From Hydrogenobacter sp. (GTDB lineage Bacteria; Aquificota; Aquificia; Aquificales; Aquificaceae): a stretch of DNA of 51,344 nucleotides. Below are positions 42,958-51,095 of this stretch, one piece after another. The stretch is taken from contig JAPYWJ010000007.1 in the NCBI GenBank assembly GCA_028276405.1, forward strand, positions 1-51,344, read 5' to 3'. Position numbers and translations under genes: made by a program. How positions within the stretch are numbered: the stretch's first letter is position 1; each line of letters opens with the position of its first letter. Under the pieces are notes generated by a model. That model saw only the letters and a program-made list of their open reading frames with translations, searched no databases and was not told where the DNA came from.

Positions 42958-44511
42958 TCATCGGGACGCCCCTCCAACCTCTAAAGGAGCTAACCTACTC
43001 CTCACCCTATCCCATACCCCTTCCACCAACACTGGCTTCAGAGGAGAAAGGTCTCTTGGCAAGACCTTTCCAAGGATAGGCAAAAGGAGGGCTACCCTCA
43101 GAACTTGCCAAGCGGATTGAGAGACTTTTTTGGTCTCTCCCCGCTCGGAATTCCTTCCATCGGCTCCCTCACAGGAACTTAGCTCACTCTGAAGGCTTTG
43201 TATGAGATCAGCTAAAAGCTTCTTTGCATACTCTACATTCTTTAGTTCGCTTTCTAATCCATTACTCTTATATTCGTTGGTTTCCTTCTTTATAAGTTCC
43301 GTAAGTTTCTCTTCTCTCTCTTCATATCTTTTCAAAGCAAACTCCAAATATGCTTTGTCTTTTAGCAGTCTTTCGTAATTCTCAGGTGTGTCTTCTCTGA
43401 AACCTAATGCCCTTCTCCCTATCACATATGCGGATGCTATGTCTTTGTCTATGTTCAACTGCGGTGCATATTTTAGCATGCCAATAACTGATGTGTAGGC
43501 GGGATTTACCTCTACTACTTCCACTCCCTTTAACATTGCTACTCTTTTTAGCTTTTGCAAGAACTTTTTGGCATTCCAATGATGAAGCCTTTTTCTTAGT
43601 GTAGCTTTCCCATCTCCTCGCTTTCCCTTCTTAAGCTTTTTCAAATTCTCCACAGCTATAGCTTTGCCTTTCTCAATAGCTAAATCTACTACTTTGTGTG
43701 CCAATATCCATTCCTCATTGTCTTTGCTATTTTTGGAGAGTTCCAAAAGGTGATGTAAGCTGATACTCTGATAGCTTACTAATTCTCCAGTTTTTGATAC
43801 CTCTGCTATAGCTAAATGAATTGGTGATGCGTTAATGTCTATGGCTATTACTCCGTTCTCTTTGGTGCACCTAACTTCAGGTGTTGGAAGTTCAAAGGAT
43901 ACGCTTCCATAAACTTCTCCATCTCTCAGTTTTAACTCCACTGTGTAGGCAAAGTAGTTTTTTGTTTGCCAGCTTTCTAAAAGCATAGCCTTAAAAGTTA
44001 TCCATTTATCTTTGCTATTGCTGGGTTCCCTTAACACTTTGGCATAAATAAACTCTCTGTTTCCTGTGGTAATTCTAATGTGTAGCTTTCCGTTTAGGTC
44101 TTCAAACCTTGTCAATCTGTTTCCTTTGTCTGCCTTTGACCCAATGCTTATGAGTGTTCCTTGTCTTTGTTCTTTCCATTGCTTTTTAAGTCCTTCTTTT
44201 GCTTTTCCTGTAAGGTGGTTTTTACAAAGCTTTTCAAAAAGTCTTTTGCCTCCAAAGACCACTGGCTTATCTGTGGGATATTGCTTAGCTTTGTAAATGG
44301 CTAAGTCAATGTATTTGGTTGGCAATTCAGGGAATAGTTGTCTTAGTCTGTGGTATACTTGGGCGTGTGGGTTTTTTGTTTTTTCTTTTTCCAACTCCTT
44401 TAGTATGTTGTATGCAACCCGGATGGTGGAAGATTGCTTACGCATCAGCTTTATGAGTTTTTCTTTGTCTTCCTTTCTTAGTTCAAGCTTGAACTGTAGG
44501 CTAACAAACAT
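42958..44511 (-). CDS. TnpB-like RuvC nuclease lacking the zinc ribbon
   Basis: A 517-residue protein of the TnpB/IS605-OrfB superfamily. The RuvC triad is visible as D225 (VIAIDINASPIHLAIAEV), E288 (KAIAVENLKKL) and D357 (DKDIASAYVIGRRALGF). Between E288 and D357 the usual pair of CxxC zinc motifs is absent; the sequence runs from NPAYTSVIGMLKYAPQ directly to RuvC-III. This matches the accessory or TnpB-related subgroup. A charged, coiled-coil-like extension (about 370-445) and a tail (445-517) follow; the tail's DNA also encodes strong hairpins. It has its own consensus promoter. No tnpA is nearby. RNA-guided DNA cleavage is possible but unproven for this subgroup. Confidence 0.85.
   Translation of the reverse strand: MFVSLQFKLELRKEDKEKLIKLMRKQSSTIRVAYNILKELEKEKTKNPHAQVYHRLRQLFPELPTKYIDLAIYKAKQYPTDKPVVFGGKRLFEKLCKNHLTGKAKEGLKKQWKEQRQGTLISIGSKADKGNRLTRFEDLNGKLHIRITTGNREFIYAKVLREPSNSKDKWITFKAMLLESWQTKNYFAYTVELKLRDGEVYGSVSFELPTPEVRCTKENGVIAIDINASPIHLAIAEVSKTGELVSYQSISLHHLLELSKNSKDNEEWILAHKVVDLAIEKGKAIAVENLKKLKKGKRGDGKATLRKRLHHWNAKKFLQKLKRVAMLKGVEVVEVNPAYTSVIGMLKYAPQLNIDKDIASAYVIGRRALGFREDTPENYERLLKDKAYLEFALKRYEEREEKLTELIKKETNEYKSNGLESELKNVEYAKKLLADLIQSLQSELSSCEGADGRNSERGETKKVSQSAWQVLRVALLLPILGKVLPRDLSPLKPVLVEGVWDRVRSRLAPLEVGGASR
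43046..43139 (-). ncRNA. Structured RNA segment within the 3' end of the TnpB-like gene, candidate omegaRNA
   Basis: On the gene's strand three perfect hairpins occur in 94 nt: 7 bp (43133-43139 with 43119-43125), 5 bp (43095-43099 with 43087-43091) and 9 bp (43062-43070 with 43046-43054). The 7-nt loop of the last one (43055-43061) is complementary to 43106-43112, which allows a pseudoknot. In TnpB loci the guide RNA overlaps the 3' end of tnpB. RNA boundaries are unknown. Confidence 0.4.
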
Positions 44512-44520
44512 CAGGGTTAG

Positions 44521-44549
44521 ATTTTAGCTTTAAAACTTTTGTGTGTCAA
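44521..44549 (-). promoter_or_regulatory. Promoter of the TnpB-like gene
   Basis: Minus strand: TTGACA (44549-44544), 17-bp spacer, TAAAAT (44526-44521), 9 bp to the ATG, no SD. It lies inside the terminal repeat, so the element carries its own promoter. Confidence 0.65.
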
Positions 44550-44557
44550 TGGGTTTG

Positions 44558-44576
44558 TATTTTTGGAACAGCCTCA
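44558..44576 (-). repeat. Right terminal inverted repeat of the TnpB-bearing element
   Basis: Read inward on the minus strand: TGAGGCTGTTCCAAAAATA. It is the inverted partner of 42935-42953 and differs from the IS end at 51116 only at base 12. Confidence 0.6.
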
Positions 44577-44659
44577 CTACGATAAACTGACTTTTCTCAT
44601 CCATCTTGGGCATCTTTTGGAGTATTTTATTATTCTAATAGACTTTAAGGAGGTGAAAT

Positions 44660-44923
44660 ATGGCTATGCCTACAAGAGAGGAAGTAGAAGCTGTTCTTGA
44701 TGAAATAAGACCTGCTCTTAGGTTTGACGGTGGAGATGTGGAGCTTGTGGATGTGCTTGAAGACGGTACGGTTCTGGTGCGTATGATGGGTGCATGTTCT
44801 GGTTGTGGTATGTCTGTGCTCACACTAAAGGCTGGTATAGAAAGGGCTTTAAAGAACAAGTTTCCCGAAATAAAGGAAGTAAAAGATGTAAACATGGACA
44901 TACCTACTACTTTTGGTCTCTAA
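44660..44923 (+). CDS. nfu: NifU C-terminal domain (Nfu-type) Fe-S carrier
   Basis: An 87-residue Nfu domain with the cluster-binding C-S-G-C motif in MMGACSGCGMSVLTLKAGIERAL. Such single-domain proteins carry Fe-S clusters to target enzymes, of which the sHdr subunits and LipS proteins in this window would be plausible clients. A strong SD (AAGGAGGTG) precedes the ATG, and TTGGGC/TATTAT at 16 bp may be its promoter. One base separates it from tldD. Confidence 0.93.
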   Translation: MAMPTREEVEAVLDEIRPALRFDGGDVELVDVLEDGTVLVRMMGACSGCGMSVLTLKAGIERALKNKFPEIKEVKDVNMDIPTTFGL

Positions 44924-44924
44924 A

Positions 44925-46328
44925 ATGGTGCAGACACAGGAACATACAAAGGAGCTTCTTAAAGAAAAGGCAGGTTATATACTGTCTTACCTCATGTCTG
45001 GGGGTGGACAGTACGGTGAGCTCTTTTACGAAAGGTCAAGGATTTGCAGGATACACTTTGAGAACAACAAGGTAGAAAAGGTTCAGTGGGGTATTGATGA
45101 AGGGGTGGGTATAAGACTTATAAAAGAAGGAAAAACCTATTACGGCTATACTACTGACATAACCTTTGAAAATCTTGTGCAGATAGCAAAGACTCTGTCT
45201 ATGGGTAACGCTTGTGGTCCGGTTGCTGTGGGCAAGAAGTACATAAGAGGAAAAACCAGTGTGGAAATAGACATAGATGCTCAAGATATTGCTTACAGGG
45301 TTGAGTTTTTAGAAAGAGCCAACCAAAGGGCAAGGAGTTATGGAGATAAAGTAAAGCAAGTGCTCATCGTACTTATGGACAAAACTAGAGAGCTTCTCAT
45401 CATCAACAGTATGGGGGAGACTGCACAAGATGAACAAAAAAGGGTGGTGTTCTTCACAGATGTGGTGGTGAGCGACGGACACACATTGCAAAGGGGTTAT
45501 GAGTCAGTAGGCGGTCTTAGAGGTTTTGAAATTTTTAGAGAAAAGCCTCCAGAGTTGATAGCGGACATAGCGGTAAGGAGGGCTTTGCTCATGCTTTCTG
45601 CAAAGCCTGCACCAGCGGGAAGTTTTACTGTGGTAATGTCCTCTCAAGCTGGTGGCACTATGATACACGAAGCAGTAGGACATGGGCTTGAAGCGGACTT
45701 GGTCCAGAAGGGTCTTTCTGTGTATAGGGGTAAGCTGGGTGAAAAAGTTGCCAGCGAGCTTGTTAGCGTAGTAGATGATGCAACACTTGAAGGATACAAC
45801 GGCTCTTTTACTGTGGATGATGAAGGAGTGCCTGCTCAAAGAACCCTTCTTATAGATGGAGGCTACCTTGTGGGTTATATGTACGACAGGCTGAGTGCCA
45901 TGAAAGACAAAGTTAGCTCTACAGGAAACGGCAGAAGGCAGAGCTATGCTTATGTGCCCATGGTGAGAATGACAAACACCTTTATACTGCCGGGTAAGGA
46001 CAACCCTGATGATATCCTAAAAGACACAAAGAGAGGTGTCTATGTAGTCAAGATGGGTGGAGGTGAGGTAAACACACTCACAGGCGATTTTGTCTTTGAG
46101 ATCATGGAAGGTTATCTCATAGAGAATGGTGAGATCACTTATCCCATAAGGTCTGCCATGCTCATAGGAAACGGACCAAAGGCTTTGCAAGATGTAGATG
46201 CGGTAGGAAAAGACTTGGGATGGAGCATAGGCACTTGTGGTAAGGACGGTCAGGGAGTACCAGTTACAGATGCACAGCCCACTCTGCGCATAAAATCCTT
46301 AGTGCTCGGCGGATATGAGGTTAGCTGA
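44925..46328 (+). CDS. tldD: TldD-family metalloprotease subunit
   Basis: A 467-residue TldD-like protein with the zinc motif H248-E-A-V-G-H253 (TMIHEAVGHGLEADL), a signature of TldD and absent from its partner TldE/PmbA. TldD/E degrade unstructured peptides in the cytoplasm. The later GNGRRQSYAYVPMVRMTN and GGGEVNTLTGDFVFE segments are family-typical. ATG 44925 is chosen one base after the nfu stop. A tldE gene is not in this window. Confidence 0.93.
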   Translation: MVQTQEHTKELLKEKAGYILSYLMSGGGQYGELFYERSRICRIHFENNKVEKVQWGIDEGVGIRLIKEGKTYYGYTTDITFENLVQIAKTLSMGNACGPVAVGKKYIRGKTSVEIDIDAQDIAYRVEFLERANQRARSYGDKVKQVLIVLMDKTRELLIINSMGETAQDEQKRVVFFTDVVVSDGHTLQRGYESVGGLRGFEIFREKPPELIADIAVRRALLMLSAKPAPAGSFTVVMSSQAGGTMIHEAVGHGLEADLVQKGLSVYRGKLGEKVASELVSVVDDATLEGYNGSFTVDDEGVPAQRTLLIDGGYLVGYMYDRLSAMKDKVSSTGNGRRQSYAYVPMVRMTNTFILPGKDNPDDILKDTKRGVYVVKMGGGEVNTLTGDFVFEIMEGYLIENGEITYPIRSAMLIGNGPKALQDVDAVGKDLGWSIGTCGKDGQGVPVTDAQPTLRIKSLVLGGYEVS

Positions 46329-46329
46329 T

Positions 46330-46578
46330 CTATCTGCTCCTGTAAAACCTTATGAGCTTTCCGTCTTTGGCATCTATCAGGGCGGTTCCTTCTGTGCCTC
46401 TAACTCTGTAGTAGCATTCTCCCGTTTTCTTGCTTTGTCCTTTGCTTGAATGGATCACTTCTCCCACATAAGGTTTTGCTATCCTTATAGCATCTTCTAT
46501 GCTTATGCTTGCGGGACAAGAAAAGGAAAAACTTACTGATAAAAGTAAAACCAGCCAAAAAGATTTTTGCAACAGCAT
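46330..46578 (-). CDS. Small secreted PepSY-domain-like protein
   Basis: An 82-residue protein with a signal peptide (about 1-20, SFSCPA) and one PepSY-like unit: SIEDAIRIAKPYVGEVI, then CYYRVRGTEGTALIDAKDGKLIRFY. PepSY domains often inhibit or regulate extracytoplasmic proteases. Minus-strand TATAAT (46606-46601) and GGAGGG upstream give it a normal leader and SD. It converges on tldD, one base apart, and is divergent from argA. Its partner is unknown. Confidence 0.75.
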   Translation of the reverse strand: MLLQKSFWLVLLLSVSFSFSCPASISIEDAIRIAKPYVGEVIHSSKGQSKKTGECYYRVRGTEGTALIDAKDGKLIRFYRSR

Positions 46579-46610
46579 CTGTTTTTCCCTCCGGGCGTAA
46601 ATTATAACAC

Positions 46611-47063
46611 ATGAAGGTAAGAAAAGCCATTTTGAAAGATGCCCCCAAACTTTACACCCTTATAAACGAATACGCAAAAGAGGGTATTCTTCTGCCCAGA
46701 AGCCTAAACTCCATATACGAAGATATAAGGGACTTTTGGGTTTGCGAATACCAGGAGGAGATAGTAGGATGCTCTGCTCTTCACATAGTTTGGGAAGATT
46801 TGGCGGAAATAAAGAGTCTTGCGGTAAGAAAGGATCATAGAAATAACGGTGTTGGATCTCTCTTGGTAGAAAAATGTCTTGAGGAGGCTGAGGAGCTTGG
46901 TATAAGAAGAGTTTTTGTGCTCACTTACGCCACGGACTTTTTTGCTAAGTTTAACTTCCGTGAAGTAAAAAAGGAAACTCTTCCCCACAAAGTATGGGGG
47001 GAGTGCATAAATTGCGTTAAGTTTCCCCAGTGCGATGAGGTTGCTATGATATTGGAGCTATGA
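46611..47063 (+). CDS. argA: Short N-acetylglutamate synthase (GNAT family)
   Basis: A 150-residue GNAT acetyltransferase matching the short NAGS group, which performs the first step of arginine synthesis (acetyl-CoA plus glutamate). Diagnostic stretches are LPRSLNSIYEDIRDFWVCE, GCSALHIVWEDLAEIKSLAV, the acetyl-CoA loop RKDHRNNGVGSLL (73-85) and the tail LPHKVWGECINCVKFPQCDEVAM. It starts close to AT-rich -10-like sequence without a clear SD and overlaps polA by 4 bp. Confidence 0.88.
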   Translation: MKVRKAILKDAPKLYTLINEYAKEGILLPRSLNSIYEDIRDFWVCEYQEEIVGCSALHIVWEDLAEIKSLAVRKDHRNNGVGSLLVEKCLEEAEELGIRRVFVLTYATDFFAKFNFREVKKETLPHKVWGECINCVKFPQCDEVAMILEL

Positions 47064-48787
47064 AGTACAGTTATATAACATCAAAAGATGCCTTACGCAA
47101 TGTAGAAAACAAGCTAAAATCTGAGGGCTATCTTTTCCTTGATACAGAAACTACAGGAGAACGGCTAAGGTTAGTGCAGTTAGGGGATAAAGAGGGTGTG
47201 TTTATTGTGGATCTTTTTGAAACAGGAGACTACGGAGTGGAGTTTTTAAAAAACCTGCTTGCGGACAAAGGTATAGTAGGACATAACCTAAAATACGACC
47301 TTAAGTTCCTTTACAGATATGGCATAGAACCTTACGCAGTGTTTGATACCATGATAGCAAGCCAGCTTATTGGTGATATAGAAAGGCACTCTTTACAAAA
47401 GGTTGCTATGCACTACTTGGGTAAGGTTATAGATAAAAGCCTGCAGATGTCCAATTGGGCAAAAACCATACTCTCAAAAGAGCAGTTAGAGTATGCGGCT
47501 CTTGATGTTAAGATGGTAAAAGACCTGTTTTTTATAATGCTTGAAAAACTTAACTCAAACGCACACCAAGAAGAGACACTTCTTAAAACAAGGACATCTA
47601 AGGTGTTTGGGCTTAAAAATCCTATAGCCATAATAGAGATGGCATTTGTACAGGAGATTGCCAAGTTAGAACTAAACGGCATTTGTGTGGATGAGAACAA
47701 GGTAGAAGAGCTTATAAAAGAATACAGAAGGTCTCTACAAAAGAAGGTGATGGACTTTATGATAGCTTACAGGGTGGACCCCATGTCTCCTAAACAGCTC
47801 GGAGAATTTTTAACTAAAAACTTGGGCCTTGACCTTCCAAAAACAGAAAAAGGCAACATATCCACTGACGATAAGGTGTTGTCTTCTTTTACGCATCATC
47901 CTGTAATCCAAAAACTTCTTGAGATAAGAAGCATTAAAAAGCTTCTTGACAAGCTTGAGGAAATAAAAAGCTCCATTAAAAATGGAAGCGTTTATCCAGA
48001 ATTTAAACAGATAGGTGCCATAACAGGAAGGATGTCAAGCCTAAATCCCAATGTTCAAAACATACCAAGAGAACTAAGAAGTGTATTCAAAGCAAGAGAA
48101 GGAAATGTTTTTGTAATAAGCGACTTTTCTCAGATTGAGCTAAGGATCGCAAGTGAGTATGTAGGAGATGAGAAGATGATAAGAGCCTTCAAGGAGGGAA
48201 GAGACCTTCACAGATACACAGCCAGCGTACTTTTAGGAAAAAAAGAGGAAGAGGTTAGTAAAGAAGAAAGACAGCTTGCCAAAGCGGTAAACTTTGGTCT
48301 TATATACGGTATATCTGCAAAGGGTCTTTCTGAGTATGCAAAAAGCTATGGCATAGATTTATCCGTTGATGACGCTCAGAAGATAATGAATAAGTTTTTT
48401 GAGTACTTTGCAAGTTTTAAAAACTGGCACGAAAAGGTAAAGAGAGAGCTAAAAGAGTTTAAAGAGTCAAGAGGTTATACCCTTTTGGGCAGGAAGTATG
48501 TGGCACACACTTTTCCCGATGCGGTAAATTATCCAGTGCAAGGCTCAGGAGCAGACCTTCTCAAACTATCCGTACTTATGTTTGATGCAGAAATGAGGAA
48601 AGAAGGTTTAAAAGCTAAGGTGGTTAATCTTGTGCATGACGAGATAGTAGTAGAGTGTCAAAAAGATGATGCGGACACAGTAAAGGAACTTTTGGAAAAA
48701 GCCATGAAGCATGCAGGAAAAGTTATACTCAAACGAGTGCCCGTGGAAGTTGAAAGTATAATAAAAGACAGGTGGGTAAAGGAATGA
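47060..48787 (+). CDS. polA: DNA polymerase I without 5'-3' exonuclease domain
   Basis: A 575-residue family A polymerase. It starts with a DEDDy proofreading domain (LDTETTG at 27-33, GHNLKYDLKFL near 74-84, YAALD at 145-149). The polymerase domain has motif A VISDFSQIELR (D355), motif B RQLAKAVNFGLIYG (about 404-417) and motif C HDE (526-528). The 5' nuclease domain of E. coli Pol I is absent, as in Aquifex. It overlaps argA upstream and the lipoprotein gene downstream by 4 bp each. Confidence 0.96.
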   Translation: MKYSYITSKDALRNVENKLKSEGYLFLDTETTGERLRLVQLGDKEGVFIVDLFETGDYGVEFLKNLLADKGIVGHNLKYDLKFLYRYGIEPYAVFDTMIASQLIGDIERHSLQKVAMHYLGKVIDKSLQMSNWAKTILSKEQLEYAALDVKMVKDLFFIMLEKLNSNAHQEETLLKTRTSKVFGLKNPIAIIEMAFVQEIAKLELNGICVDENKVEELIKEYRRSLQKKVMDFMIAYRVDPMSPKQLGEFLTKNLGLDLPKTEKGNISTDDKVLSSFTHHPVIQKLLEIRSIKKLLDKLEEIKSSIKNGSVYPEFKQIGAITGRMSSLNPNVQNIPRELRSVFKAREGNVFVISDFSQIELRIASEYVGDEKMIRAFKEGRDLHRYTASVLLGKKEEEVSKEERQLAKAVNFGLIYGISAKGLSEYAKSYGIDLSVDDAQKIMNKFFEYFASFKNWHEKVKRELKEFKESRGYTLLGRKYVAHTFPDAVNYPVQGSGADLLKLSVLMFDAEMRKEGLKAKVVNLVHDEIVVECQKDDADTVKELLEKAMKHAGKVILKRVPVEVESIIKDRWVKE

Positions 48788-49332
48788 TGCTAAAGTCATT
48801 GGTTTTATTGTTAGTGCTTTTTGGTTTTTCTTGCGCAGAAAAGACGGTAGTTGTAAGAGAGGAGCCTGTCCATAGACCGCCAGGGCTTGGGGTAGCTTCG
48901 GAAAAAGCTTTAGAAAACGGCAAAAAACAGCTCGCTAAAGGACACTGCATGCAGGCTATACACGAATTTAACAAAGCTCTTGAAAAGGACCCAAGGAACT
49001 TTTATGCTCTTTACTGGCTTGGAGTAGCGGAAGGTATGTGTGGATACTATCCGCAGGCATACGACAGACTAAACTTAGTAATAAGATACGCTCCAGACCC
49101 TGTGTGGACTGCAAGGGTCTATGCCACCTTGGGACTTACTCTTCTGTATATGGAAAGGGATGAAGAGGCTGTTCTTTATTTTGAAAGAGCAAAAAACATA
49201 GACCCAAGAAACGAACTGGTAGCAGTTTACTACGAAGAAGAAGACAAAAAACATAAAAAGGGCAAAGGAAAGCTAAAGAAAAAACCCAAAGGTGAAGAGG
49301 GCTATAGAATAACTCTCAAATGGATGGATTAG
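48784..49332 (+). CDS. TPR-repeat lipoprotein
   Basis: A 182-residue protein with a hydrophobic signal ending in GFSC (about C17), a probable though imperfect lipobox. Residues 40-140 contain about three TPR units (AIHEFNKALEKDPRNFYALYWLG; YATLGLTLLYMERDEEAVLYFERAKNIDPRN), and the tail is very lysine-rich (KKHKKGKGKLKKKPKG). Probably an envelope scaffold. ATG 48784 overlaps the polA stop. The 3' end overlaps the convergent pabB by 17 bp. Confidence 0.82.
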   Translation: MMLKSLVLLLVLFGFSCAEKTVVVREEPVHRPPGLGVASEKALENGKKQLAKGHCMQAIHEFNKALEKDPRNFYALYWLGVAEGMCGYYPQAYDRLNLVIRYAPDPVWTARVYATLGLTLLYMERDEEAVLYFERAKNIDPRNELVAVYYEEEDKKHKKGKGKLKKKPKGEEGYRITLKWMD

Positions 49333-50349
49333 AAAATTCTGGATTGAAAGCCTTCATCTTAAGGTAAAGTTCTCTTAGTTCTTTGTAAGGTTCTGAGTCC
49401 CAAACTATACCACAACCTGCATAATAGGAAACTTTATTTTTCTTTCCTATGGCAGTCCTTATGAGCACCGAAAGGGTAAAGTCATTACCCATTACAAGAC
49501 CTGCACACCCACAGTAAAAATCCCTGCTGTGTGGTTCAAGTCTGTCTATTATTTCAACAGCCTTTATTTTGGGTGCTCCCGTTATAGATGCAGGTGGAAA
49601 GGTTGCAAGAAGTATTTCTTTTAAAGACGCTGAAGTTTTACATTCAACAGTTGAGTACATTTGATACAGTGTCTTGTACTTTTTTATTTTAAAAAGCTCT
49701 TTTACCTCAACATGGCTACCTATTCTGCCCAAGTCATTTCTCACCATATCTGTTATCATAAGGTTTTCCGCTCTGTCCTTTTCGCTCCTTTTAAGGTCTT
49801 GTGCCGATAAAGATGTACCCTTTATGGGCTTACTTATGAGCTTGTTACCTTTTTTTTTTCTAAAAAAAGCTCCATAGATCCCGAGATCACATAAAACTCC
49901 TCACATTCAAAAAAGAAAGCGTAATCAACAGGCTGTCTTTTGTAGAATTCCAAAAAGAGCCCAGAAGGTTTCCCTGTAAGTTCAAAGGTAAATTTATTGC
50001 TTAGGTTTGCTTGATAAAGAGTGCCCTTCTCGATGAGGCCTTTGAGCAAATTCACTCCCTTCATGAACTCTTGGTCAGACATACTGCTTTCTAAAAAAAT
50101 GAGGTCTGCCTGATTTTCTCTTACATCTACTGCTTGAAAACCATCTAAGTGAAGCACCGCTATAGGTGGTAGTGAAGAGGTTTTCACCCATACTCTGGTG
50201 GTCTGTCTTGCCACTTGATAAGATACCAAAAGAAAGTAAAAGCCCTCTGTGGGTAATTTTTCAAGGTCATCCAAAAAGCTTAACTTACTTATGTTAGCCT
50301 TATATATGCCTTTGCCACCTATCCACGAACCAGCAACTAAGAGCTTCAT
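49316..50349 (-). CDS. pabB: Aminodeoxychorismate synthase component I, interrupted by a -1 frameshift at an A10 run
   Basis: A compact PabB (about 344 residues if joined) converting chorismate to 4-amino-4-deoxychorismate for folate. The N-terminal part (50349 to about 49850) ends in GSMELFLEKKK and then a premature stop. The C-terminal part continues in the -1 frame with KPIKGTSL, SEKDRAENLM, VRNDLGR, PPASITGAPK and CGIVWDSEP, all family motifs. The join lies on ten A's of the coding strand (49859-49850). The 30 codons between the A run and Met 49759 are open and conserved, so the second frame is genuine. It may be a sequencing or mutational indel, or slippage. It overlaps pabC by 4 bp. Confidence 0.85.
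49847..49875 (-). other. dnaX-like slippery site in pabB
   Basis: On the coding strand GGAG is followed after 11 nt by A10 and GG. In the upstream frame it reads GAA AAA AAA AAG, which contains the heptamer A-AAA-AAG used for -1 frameshifting in E. coli dnaX. A -1 slip restores the PabB frame (GGT AAC AAG). Confidence 0.5.
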
Positions 50350-51086
50350 ACTGTGTTTTCTTCCTGAAGTACCTCTTGGAGGTATTTGGTAAGCTCTTGG
50401 TCTATCTTAAAAATAGTATCTTCCACCTTGCTGACGGGTAGGGCACCTATAAGGCTATTGGCTAAAAAAATGTGATCAGCATCAAATAAGTCTTTTAAAG
50501 TTAGCTGAGTTTCTTCCACCTTTACTTTTTCCATAAGGCTTTGAAGGGTAGTACCAAAAAGAAGCCCAGAATTTCTATGGGGTGTGTATATGGTTCCCTT
50601 TTTAACTATCAGAAGGTTTGCAGAAGAGCATTCGGTGATGTGTCCCGTTTCGTTTAGTATCAAACCATCATAATAGCCTTGCTGCATGGCTTGTCTCTTT
50701 ACCATTATGTTAAAAAGATAATTTAGGGTCTTGTGCCTTGCGATGGGATCAGAGGAGTGCCTGAGGAAAGGAGAAACACATACCCTTACAGAATCAAGCT
50801 TGGGTAAGTATCTGTACACAAAAACTTTAAGCTCAGTTTTTTGAGGCATCTCGTAATATCTTGGCTTTCCGTAAGATAAGAGGCATACCTTCACATAAAG
50901 ATCCTTTCTACCTTTTGTCTTTTCTTCTATCTTAACGCAGAAGGTTTCAAAATCTGGACATGGCATGTGAAAGTACTTAGCGCTTTCTGAGAGCCTTCTG
51001 TAGTGGCGAAGGAGTTTTGTGGTCCTTCCTCTATAAAGTATGGTCTCAAAAAGTCCCTCACCGTAAAAAAAGCTTCTATTGACCAT
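50346..51086 (-). CDS. pabC: 4-amino-4-deoxychorismate lyase (PLP fold type IV)
   Basis: A 246-residue PLP enzyme releasing p-aminobenzoate from aminodeoxychorismate. The PLP lysine is K119 in ARHKTLNYL, with GLILNETGHITECSSANLL downstream; the GEGLFETI start is typical of PabC and branched-chain aminotransferase-like proteins. Coupling with pabB (ATGA overlap) supports PabC over an aminotransferase. It starts 9 bp after a minus-strand TATAAT with no SD. An insertion sequence lies 14 bp beyond that -10 box. Confidence 0.92.
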   Translation of the reverse strand: MVNRSFFYGEGLFETILYRGRTTKLLRHYRRLSESAKYFHMPCPDFETFCVKIEEKTKGRKDLYVKVCLLSYGKPRYYEMPQKTELKVFVYRYLPKLDSVRVCVSPFLRHSSDPIARHKTLNYLFNIMVKRQAMQQGYYDGLILNETGHITECSSANLLIVKKGTIYTPHRNSGLLFGTTLQSLMEKVKVEETQLTLKDLFDADHIFLANSLIGALPVSKVEDTIFKIDQELTKYLQEVLQEENTV

Positions 51087-51095
51087 AAAAGAAGG

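Larger units (their letters stand above)
42935..44576. mobile_element. TnpB-like gene bounded by inverted repeats of a DDE-type IS
   Basis: The segment is bounded by TGAGGCTGTTC repeats facing inward at 42935 (plus strand) and 44576 (minus strand). True IS200/IS605 elements have no terminal inverted repeats. The same terminal sequence opens the insertion sequence at 51116, and the copy at 44576 matches that one at 18 of 19 positions. No transposase lies inside, so it would depend on one in trans. I could not find a target-site duplication. Confidence 0.55.

Noticed and set aside
43119-43139. Intrinsic terminator in the 3' part of the TnpB-like gene (GAGAGAC stem)
   Set aside because: The stem is within the coding region with more than 150 nt of frame left and no U run follows on the coding strand, so a structured guide RNA is the better reading.
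42935-44576. Autonomous IS200/IS605 element
   Set aside because: There is no tnpA Y1 transposase, and the segment is bounded by inverted repeats that IS200/IS605 elements lack.
42933-44580. Target-site duplication around the TnpB-bearing element
   Set aside because: I compared flanks under three possible element ends (starting at C, T or G of CTGAGG) and found no direct repeat of 2 bp or more, so none is claimed.
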